From positions 37,392,970 to 37,456,969 of the forward strand of contig OX393579.1 in assembly GCA_947652605.1 (NCBI GenBank): a DNA stretch of 64,000 nucleotides, in the 5' to 3' direction. Both the position numbers and the translations under genes were made by a program. Positions 55,175 to 64,000 of the stretch are shown here, in pieces (the first letter of the stretch is position 1; every line of letters starts with the position of its first letter). Source of the stretch: Elmis aenea (lineage: Eukaryota > Arthropoda > Insecta > Coleoptera > Elmidae). The notes beneath the pieces were generated by a model. The model was not told the DNA's origin and searched no databases. It saw only the letters and a list, made by a program, of their open reading frames with translations.

Positions 55175-57897
55175 CCTTAAAACGTTCGAATTTGGTTCTT
55201 TCGTAGTCACCCATATTCGTTGCTAAACTCAATTATTATAATTGCTTCTAAAGGTGCCAATGTTCAGCCTTAAAATGGGTGTGGGAACAGAGTAAGTTCA
55301 ATTTTTTTTGGTTGTTTATTGCAGGGTTAAAAATTGTACGGTACTATGGCCTAGCGATTTAAGAGATCGTCACATATGTTAAAACACTGTTAACACATTA
55401 AATCGTAAATTCGCTGAAGAATAATTAAGTTACAAAGTTCTTTACTGCCTCTTTGAACTTGCATGAAACTTTAATATCCACTTGAACGTAAGTGTAATTG
55501 GCTGTAGCTGAAAACCACTTTCATAATTAAAGTACGTCTGTTTACTATTTTCATTTAAATAAGACGGTGTTTTAGTGATCGTACACAGTTGTATCTTTAG
55601 TGTGACAATTTATAAGCGAAGTTCAGTGATAATATTTTTATATCATGCTAATTGCATGATCCTGTAACTACGAGTTAATTGTTTGTAGTTCCAACGTATT
55701 TATCGGAAATTATTAACATGCACTCGGTGCTGCTAGTTATCTACATAACCCATAACTTTGTTTATTGCATACTAGTACAATTGCGACTCAACAGCGTTCA
55801 TAATTTGTAGAAGTTTAGTTATGAGAGGAAGGAGAAGTTTGTGCAGAAGATTAAAACAGAGTAGTATTTCAAGCAGCAGTTAATTTTAAAGAAAGTAACC
55901 TTTTACGGCCATTAAGAGCTAAATTTGCTTTAAATTGTCACACGAACGTACAAATGCAGTACCTTTCGAGTAAACGAGACGATGCTCCTTGATATATATT
56001 AAAACGTGTTTTCAAATGTTAAAACGATCATTGAAAGTTATTCTTTTGTTTCCTCGCACAATCAAATGTTTTTAGAGCGCTTTTATTATCGGCGTGTAAT
56101 TTGTGTCTGTTTTGTTCGTTTTATTTCAGAAATAAAATGTTGCAAATGTTTAGGTTTGTGTCGAGAATATTTTAGTTTAAATTTCAGGTAATTCTAGTCC
56201 ACAGACACATACAAGTTCGATCGAAATAACACCGAATAGGAATTATAACGCGTTAAAATAAACACGATTTGAACAGATTTGCATTTTAGTTTTGTCATTT
56301 GAATGAGTAATGCGGTACAAAAGTAACTTTTAAAATAACATAAGTTCTTAATACAAAAAAGCAAAAAAATTACGTTTTATTGTTTTATTTAATCATTTTT
56401 TGATATCGATGATTTATTAACAATCTATTTCTAGTTAAAAAGTACAGTTTTAGGGTTTGGATTTGACATGAGTGATAAGCTTGTCCAGTGGCAACTACCC
56501 ACTTAAAGTCATTTAAATAAAGTTACCATTAGTAAAATACATTTAAAGTTTATTTATGGGATAAGGCAAGTCCAGAGATTTATATATTTTAAGTTTTTTT
56601 TTGTCAATTGCAGGTAACTTTGCTGCTAAAGATTTAGGATGATGGAAAAATCTTTGGTAATATTTGGAACTAAATCTTAGATCACATTTGGCACTAAACA
56701 CATTTAAAGATACCTCTGTTTAGCTTCATTGGTAACATACTATTGTGCGTTCGCTCTTGTTCGTTAAGTTTTGTCTGTGTGTGAGACCAAGACCGTAGTA
56801 TCGCCGGTAAAGTTAGCCACCAATCCACCAGAGCAGTGTTTCACAAAATTTTTACCCTAAAGAGTCATTTCAAAATTAAAAGCTTGCAGAAGTCCTCAAT
56901 AAATTGTTTTGTAGATAATATTTTTGCCTGGAAAATAAATTTGGATGATTTTCTAACACCATGAAGGGCTCGGAAAATCCTTTCGGAAGGATTCAGGAAG
57001 CCGTAGAGGTCTGCGGGTCACATTTTGAGAAACAATGTTCTAGAGTTAAAAGTTTGGCGGTATAGAATAAATAGGGGACAGATTGAAGGACACTTTCTTG
57101 TGGCACGTAAGAGGTTATGGAAAAGAGTTTATTTTGCTCCTGGTTAAATTCTACTTGGAAAAATCTTTCTCATATAAAAGAATTTTAAAATATGATGAAA
57201 TTAACGTGGCCGATTTTTCTTAACGTTATAGATAAAGCAAATTCTTGCACGTTTTGTTTTTTGAAGCTCATAGCGTTGATGCGATACAAAACGACTGACA
57301 GCTTTATTTTTAAAAACAAATGTTTGTGGAGAATGTTCTCTCGGCTGAGGATTCAATCTTAAGTTGATGCTTTATCAGCTCATAGATGGCTTTATTGTCA
57401 TTTACAATTATTTTATAACAGCAATATGTTTTTGCTTAAATCCTAGAAGGACGTCCTGTCTTTTTTGATCTGAACAGAACGTTTCTAATTCTTTATACCA
57501 GAAATAAATTGTAGTGAAGAAAGGCGCTTGTTTACAAAAAGTTGAATCCAAACTTTTCTTGCACTTACAAGCTCTTAAACCTTTTTAAAAATCGTAATAA
57601 ATTATAATTTTAAAATGCTCCTTAGTTAAATCCATTATTTTACCATCAGCATTTTTTTAAGAAATCAATAAACTAGGTTCTAATTAACGATTTTGACAAT
57701 TATACCTCAAATGACATGCAAAGACCAAAAAATATGATTGTTTTACGGATAGCTAGTTTTATTGATGTTTAATAAATTCGGCTTAGCTGGTCCACCCTGT
57801 ATACATGCTCCTTTACACTTTTCAAAGCTTACCATAATTATAACTGCCTTGTGGTTTAGTTACTTGCGATCATTAAATTAAATAGTAGCAGTAGCTT
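55175..57897. other. Gene-free interval of 2.7 kb
   Basis: AT-rich and comparatively free of the repeats seen elsewhere. Short open stretches have no recognisable domain. A MITE right end (GGTCCACCCTGTATACAT) is at 57789. An intron or intergenic DNA of a gene outside the window is possible. Confidence 0.35.
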
Positions 57898-58790
57898 TAG
57901 ATGGGGTAATTAAAGAAGTAATACAAAAAATGAGATTGTTTCACCTAGGCAACAGGAAAATGGAAAAAATAAACATAATGGAGCTAATATTCGCAGACGA
58001 CATGGTCTTAGTCGCGGAAACAGAAAAAAATTTGCAACATAATCTAGAAACTCTAAACCTGGAATTGGAAAAAATTAATCTGAAAATAAATACCGAAAAA
58101 ACTTAAACTATGATCGTTACAACAAAGAACTAAGGGCATAACATCACTTTAAATGGGCTTAGGTTAGAACAGGTAGAAAGCTTTAAATATTTAGGAGTGA
58201 TCATAGAGAATAATGGAGGAATGGACAAGGAAATAAGCGAAAGGACAGGAAATGTGGGAAGAATATTTAACAGTTTAAAAACAACATTTTTTGGAAATAG
58301 AGAAGTCCCTAAACGAACAAAACTGGAAGTGGTCAAAAAGGTAGTAACTCCAGCAGTTTTATACGGAAGTGAAACGTGGGCACTCACAAATAAAAATAGT
58401 AGCCGAGTGAATGCAGCAGAAATGAGATTTCTAAGAAAAATCCAAGGGAAAACCAAAAAAACAGAAAGGAAACATATAGAGAACAATTAAAGATAAAATC
58501 AGTTGAAACAAAAATACAAGAAAGGCAGCTGGGATGGTTGGGTCACATTTATAGGACGAAAGAAGAAAGGTTAACCAGAAAAGCCTATGAAGCAAGATCA
58601 AAGGGAAAAAAACAAAAGAGGTAGACCGAGAAAAACCTGGCAAGACGAAGTTAAGAAAGCAGCAACGGATAGAAATATCAAATGAAAAGACATAAAAAAT
58701 CTAGTACAAGACAGAAAAACATGAAAAAAAGTCAGCACAACACAACTCAATAGTCCTACACCTAACAGTAGAAGGACCATGACTAAATAA
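57898..58790 (+). pseudogene. RTE-like non-LTR retrotransposon fragment, copy 3 (different family)
   Basis: The plus strand reads DGVIKEVIQKMRLF, then the catalytic FADDMVLVAET, then VESFKYLGVII, a TKLEVVKKVVTPAVLYGSET block, MRFLRKIQGKTKK and, after frame breaks, GRPRKTWQDEVKKAA with a final LVQDRKT. It starts within the reverse transcriptase; the endonuclease is absent. At least three stops or shifts are visible (near 58104, 58130 and 58490). The 3' end finishes with CTAAATAAATAAAG, a short tandem tail as in RTE elements. It is more divergent from copies 1 and 2 than these are from each other. Confidence 0.75.
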
Positions 58791-59390
58791 ATAAAGTAGC
58801 AGCCCCTTTCCTGGATCGATTTTTATGAAATGCTTCATAACTTATGAAATTGCTATTATTTTTTTACGTCTGGCTTCTGCGATTTGAATCGTTATCCGAT
58901 AGGAAAAATGTAGGATGAATAACGAGCCAATAGAAAAACCTTTTTGTTATTAATAATTCGTAGTTCGTCTATGCGAGGTTTATGTGCATTTAAGATGGGC
59001 TTATTGATTGTACTAGTCCCTAAAATACAATATTTACGAATGTAGGATAACGTTTTGCTAAATTATTAACGTCTTATTTATGTTCTGAATCCTCGTATCT
59101 TTCTGCGAGAACAATTTTGTGAAATTCCGGTTCAGTGCGAATGTTGCTACAAGTTAAATTGTAAAAGGTTTATGAACTATACTTCTGAAGGCAATAATTC
59201 AAAGAAATTATTATGAAACATATAGAATTATAAATTAAGAGTTGACCAATAAATGTAGAATTTTTAAAAATATTAAAAACGAAAAATATATTTAATTTTA
59301 ATGTGTTATAATTTAAATGAAAATCGAAAGTTATAATAAACATAAATTGTAATAACTAAGAGAGAGAGAGAGAGAGAGACTGAGAGAGAT
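58791..59390. other. Gene-free interval with an AG microsatellite
   Basis: AT-rich. A run of about eleven AG dinucleotides occupies 59358-59380, followed by an interrupted GAGAGAG. Confidence 0.6.
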
Positions 59391-60702
59391 ATAGGGTTGT
59401 CCACATAGAAGGACCACTATTGGAATTTCGTAAACGGAAAGAGCTACAAAGAAGTTTAAATTAGACAAATTGTTTCCCTTTCTGAGACCTATTCAGTGAT
59501 TCTTAATTGTTTAAAAAAAGTTCCATTGCACGCTAGATAATTAACAAAAATCAAAATAGGTATTTATTAATCGTTAATAACTTGGTTATACTTCTTCTTC
59601 TTCTTAATCGTTTCCTCTTGTACCTTTCGGTGTCGAGGTTGCTTTTCTGTTACTGTATTATCTTTCTCCACTCCTTCCTATCGTTGGCTAATTGTGGCAC
59701 ATCTTTCCAGCTGACTCCTTTTCCTTCTAGTCTCTTCCTCACTTCTTTTTCCCATTTTATTCTTGGCCTTCCTCTAGCTCTTTTTCCCTCTATCTGCATT
59801 TTCCATCCTATTTTCGCGTATCTACTTTCTGGCATGCGTAGTAAATGCCCCAGCCATCGTAATTGGTTCGTCTCCATCTTTTTCTTAATATCTGTTACTC
59901 CAAGTTTATTTCGGATTTTTTCGTTACTGATTTTATCGATCAGTCTACATCCCTCTATTCTTCTCAAAAATCTCATTTCCTGTACCTGTATTCTTTGTTT
60001 TTGTTTTTGAGTTGGTGTCCAAGTTTCTGAACTGTACGTGAGGATGGGTACGTACACTGCATTAAAAACTCGCGTCTTCGTCTCTTTTGATATTTCCTTC
60101 TTACTTATCAAACATTTATTTGTGGCGTAGTGGTTATACTTGATGTTACAAAAATATTTTTGGGGACTGTAAAATAAAAACATTTATTTGTTTCAATTTC
60201 AATATTGTTTAAATTCTTAGATAAATTATAAACTTGCATTTTGTAAAATGGAAACCATAGTTGGCTTTGGCTATGACCTCATGGAAAACCATTTTTGTGC
60301 TTTTTTTCAATAATAAAAGGTTTAATGTATTTATTTTGATATTTAGGCTTAAAACAATTAAAACTGATCAAAAAGTCCCTATGAAGCTATAGAGTGCCAT
60401 TAATTTAAATAGTAATGAAACAAATAAATTGTTTCATTTTACAGTTTGTAATAAAATGTACAAGTTTTTCAAAAAAATATTTTTGTACCGTCAAGTATAA
60501 CCGAGTTATTAACGATTTAAAAAAGCCCATTTTGATTTTTGTTTATTATCTAGCGTGCCATGAAACTTTTTTAAAACATTAAAGCATCACTATACAGGTC
60601 TCATTGTCAGAAAAGGGAACAATTTGTCTAATTTAAACTTCTTTGTTGCTCTTACCGTTTACGAGATCCCAATAGTGGCCCTTCTATGTGGACCATCCTG
60701 TA
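59391..60702. mobile_element. Foldback MITE interrupted by an RTE-like retrotransposon
   Basis: The left end TAGGGTTGTCCACATAGAAG and right end, the complement of TACAGGATGGTCCACATAGA, are inverse. Arms share ACAAATTGTTTCCCTTT-type and TTTAAATTAGACAAATTG blocks, and ATCTAGCGTGCCATG near 60550 is inverse to GCACGCTAGATAAT near 59530. The retrotransposon is at 59594-60131 within the left side. Confidence 0.82.
59594..60131 (-). mobile_element. RTE-like retrotransposon, copy 2, with 10-bp TSD
   Basis: GGTTATACTT is directly repeated at 59584-59593 and 60132-60141. The minus strand encodes an uninterrupted C-terminal reverse transcriptase segment: ATNKCLISKKEISKETKTRV, ILTYSSETWTPT, MRFLRRIEGCRLID, LRWLGHLLRMPESRYAKIGW, GRPRIKWEKEV and LANDRKEWRK. 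The 3' end is an (AAG)n run of four units next to the target duplication. It is severely 5'-truncated (538 bp). It is a younger-looking relative of copy 1 at 32650-33190, with no internal stop before its terminator near 59650. Confidence 0.87.
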
Positions 60703-60862
60703 TATAGTACGGTTTGTCCAAAATTTGAAGCTCGTTATTGGAACTTGCAAAGTAATATACAGGGTGTAGGATAGAATCACACAACATTGTAATTTTAACG
60801 GTAAAATTTTAAAAGTTGTACGATAGTATCTCCCCTAATTATTAAGAAAAAAGTTTATTTCG

Positions 60863-61345
60863 ATTTATTGCAAAGAAAAAAATTCTGTGTCTGCTGCAAA
60901 TGTAATTTATTTTAATGTTTAGTTTTCCAATAATTAAAGTTAATTGAGAAAATTGCAAAACGCCGTTTTTACAAATATCTGTAGTGCCTTGAAATTATGC
61001 TGTGACAATTGCACAGAGCAGACAACTGTCCATCTTAATGTCACTTTAGTTGTCATTTTGACGCAAAGTTTACATAAAGTGTTCGTAGATTTTAATTATT
61101 GTAACAAGATTATGATTTCATTCAAATAAAAATATAACTAATTGTATAAAATAAATGTTTGATAAAATATAAACCACAATAAGGATAAACTGCGCCTTAA
61201 GGTGTTGTCACAGCATAATTCCAAGGCACTACAGATATTTGTAAAAACGGCGTTTTGCAATTTTCTTTATTTTCAGTTATTGGAATCAATCTTGACTGCA
61301 TTTGTAGACACAATTTTTTTTTTCTTTACAAAAAACATAAATGCA
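60863..61345. repeat. Inverted repeat, arms about 140 bp
   Basis: The left arm includes TTGCAAAACGCCGTTTTTAC and ATATCTGTAGTGCCTTG; the right arm is the inverse in the same order near 61204-61327. TACAGGGTGTAGG at 60752 and GGACCGTCCTGTA near 61447 are candidate outer ends but do not match each other well. Confidence 0.75.
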
Positions 61346-61455
61346 CTTTTTTTCTGAAATAACTAGAGGAAAAATTGTACAAATTGTAAACGTTTCTCTA
61401 TCTTCAATAATAAGCGAGATACCCATGAAATATCAACGAATCTGGACCGTCCTGT

Positions 61456-62727
61456 ATTATTAAGCATAGTAATTACAAGCATCTTATTTTACAAATGTTG
61501 TACTTGTTACTAGGAGGAATCGATTTATATTGTTAAATTTCTCGAAATTCTTGGTATGATATACCACTAAATAGATTGGAAATCAGTGGTATCTGTGGAC
61601 CAATAATAAGCTATCGCAGTTTGGTGACCACAAATCAACTGTCCCTGGATAGCTACTTAACACCACAATAACCCTCATTATTCATTTCCAAATTGACTTT
61701 GAATATGATACAATTACATAGAAGTATCATTATGTAGAGAGTATTATATGCCCCGCATTTAAGGGTTGAAACAAAACAAATGCTTTTAATTTCATTATTT
61801 TTTAAAACAAGTTAAAATTAAGCTAAAGAGGAATGGATTTAAAACTAATTACCTTAATTTAAGGAGAACGAAGAGGTTTAACGTTCCTCATTTAAAATTT
61901 ATAATCGCGAGTGTTTTAAACGTGGTTGAACAAATAAAATGGTTTCTTTATAAGTTACCTTGGGAGTTGCAATTTTTTGCTTTACTTTTAAATCAGTGAC
62001 GTGCGTGGGTTTAGAGTGGGATGTGCCGACTGTACCAATTGAAAATTTATTAGGATATTAGTACACGTCAAGTTAGTTTTATTGTAGATGGCGATTTTTA
62101 GGTAAGCCATAAACATGCTATATCAAAACAGAAAATATATTTGGAATTAGATAAATGGTATTGTTGAAGTAGTATCTTTAGCTAGTGGATTCCAATCTTA
62201 CATAATATTTCAATGCTTTTAGTAGACACAGTATGATAAGCATGGTTTAAAGTTTAAATAATAACAAATTAATATGTTTACAAGATACAGGGTGGTGTAT
62301 TTTTCGATGCTCACCATTGCTATCTTGGAAACGGTAAGAGATACAAGGTCGGTTAAATTAGAGAAAAGTTTTTATGGCCATTGAGAATCTGGAAAGAAAT
62401 CCTGGATATTTTGATTCGTTTTTGATTTATTACAAAAAAACTGAAAAATGTGATGAAAAAATAATTATCTTCCCTACCATTTACGCTATTTAATTTAAAC
62501 TTGGTAACTTTATGTTTTTGACCATCCTGGGTTTGATGAGGTCAGCAGAAATTTTCTAAGCTTTCTAGAATTTAAATTGCGATAGTCAACTTTTTTATTT
62601 CTTATGGCCGCCATATTGGATTTTTGCACCATCAGACAGACAACAAAGCTTTTTATATTGGTAACCAATATAACCTTTTTATTTTAAAAAACTTGTTGAA
62701 ATTTGAAAATTTGTATAAATCTATATA
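61456..62727. other. Gene-free interval
   Basis: AT-rich. A MITE left end (TACAGGGTGGTGTATTTTTC) is at 62286 without a clear right partner before the next element. No gene is seen. Confidence 0.4.
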
Positions 62728-64000
62728 TACAGGGTGTCCCAGATTACATTTCCAGCATGGGGATCTCGCTTATTATAAGAGATACAGGTTTGTTTAAATT
62801 AGATGAATCATTCCTTAGTATGAGAGGAGCCACAATCAATTTTTAAAAGTACAAAATTCGTCGTGCTTCAGATGTTATAGCAAAAAATATGAAAATGTCG
62901 AATTTCTTTTTTCTTTCATAACTTTTTTGTCTTAATCGTTAGAGCAATTTTATTTGTACTTTCTGAAGGTACTTTTTAATGGAGAATGTAACTGTCATTT
63001 TAGATTTTTTTTTAACACCTACCATTTTCGAGATATTACCCCCAATTCCATTTTTTCTTATGGGCCGCGAAGTTGGCTATGGAATAGTTGAATGTGCTTT
63101 TTTTTACTCGTTTAAATGAGATATTACTTGCTATACCTATTTTTATAAACAAGTCACAAAATGAAAAAAAATCGTATTTTACCCATGACTTATCAAGCTA
63201 TCTATGAAAATAAAAGCCAAAAACAACTAATTAAATGTCAAATGACAGTTACCATTTGTATGCGACATCATTTATTAGAATGTATAGTATTGTTGTGTAA
63301 TTCGATAGTTTTTGTAGCAAATTTGTTTTCATATAATTATGGGCACATTTACAACTAATTAAAAATTTTTAATGTTGAAATGGTAAATTCTTTACAACAG
63401 AAACTGTGCAAAATAGATATTTGTAATTCTTTATGGATTTGTTTTGGATTTTTGGTTGGTTTTTCGAAGAAACCATATTCTTTTAAATTTATTTCCAAAT
63501 TTCTGTAATTACACACTCTTCGTTGCCTTTTCTCAAGATATAGCTCAAGTATATTCGCTCAGCTTCCACAGTTTTTATGGTAAAGAGTATAGCATCTCAA
63601 CATGTCAAATTTTTCGCTATTTTTAAATGTAGCCATCATTATAACAATAATTACTACAAAGACTATCGAATTACACAACAATAATATGAAATTCTAATAA
63701 ATGATACCGCAGACAAATGGCAACTGTCATTTGACATTTAATTAGTTGTTTTTTGTTTTTATTTTCATAGATAGCTTGTTAAGTCATAGGTAAAATACGA
63801 TTTTTTTCATTTTGTGACTTGTTTATAAAAATAGGTATAGCAAGTAATATCTCATTTAAACGAGTAAAAAAAAGCACATTCAACTATTCCATAGCCAACT
63901 TCGCGGCCCATAAGAAAAAATGGAATTGGGGGTAATATCTCGAAAATGGTAGGTGTTAAAAAAAATCTAAAATGACAGTTACATTCTCCATTAAAAAGTA
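62728..64000. mobile_element. Large foldback element, cut by the window end
   Basis: The left end is TACAGGGTGTCCCAGATTAC. From about 62970 to 63320 the sequence (AGGTGTTAAAAAAAAT-inverse, GGGCCGCGAAGTTGGCTATG, AACAAGTCACAAAATG, AATGTCAAATGACAGTTACC) returns in inverse order at 63654-64000 with few mismatches. The right terminus should lie about 260 bp beyond the window. The loop (63320-63654) is AT-rich and non-coding. Confidence 0.85.

Overview
This is insect nuclear DNA: AT-rich, with a small conserved nuclear gene for a mitochondrial protein, a tandem cluster of C2H2 zinc-finger genes with KEEP-type acidic N-termini, and very dense DNA transposons and non-LTR retrotransposons. A large, repeat-rich genome is implied. 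A beetle, perhaps a leaf beetle, is my guess from the style of the zinc-finger genes and repeats; nothing here proves it.

Layout. 1-5.1 kb: a decayed hAT-like transposon (345-2052) and unassigned AT-rich DNA. 5.15-5.74 kb, minus strand: the one clearly conserved single-copy gene, an MTRES1/C6orf203-like mitochondrial S4 RNA-binding protein. 7.8-27 kb: five tandem, same-strand (minus) copies of one zinc-finger gene, called A to E here, plus a 3-finger stub (A0). A and E are intact (478 codons, 12 fingers each). B is split by a 923-bp piggyBac-like insertion. C has a 1-nt frameshift in the N-terminal region. D has lost its last finger by a 2-nt deletion. All copies carry two degenerate fingers fossilised after the stop codon, so the ancestral protein was longer.

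27-64 kb: almost wholly mobile DNA. There are several hAT-type insertions with 8-bp target duplications, most with CAGGG or TAGNG termini. Three have striking low-complexity subterminal arrays (GGTTC, CGTTTTCGTT/AACCGGTT and GAGACGAGAC types). A 4.4-kb hAT element (33191-37611) sits in an RTE-like fragment and itself contains a Jockey-type retrotransposon with an open 884-codon ORF2 (33548-36202) and a foldback MITE. Three piggyBac-like elements with TTAA target sites are present (13796, 21859, 39137). Many foldback MITEs end in TACAGGGTG. There are three RTE-like fragments and a 345-bp palindromic unit present once singly and once as a tandem dimer.

How the parts relate: the zinc-finger cluster grew by tandem duplication of a unit of about 2.8 kb that already contained half a foldback MITE in its 3' flank. 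Later insertions (piggyBac in B, hAT MITE at 11278, tandem repeat at 15396, Tc1-like foldback plus piggyBac between D and E) are found in single units, so the other units serve as empty-site references. I see no operon-like or defence-type gene set. The most unusual features are the structure and decay of the zinc-finger family and the subterminal architecture of the hAT and piggyBac elements.
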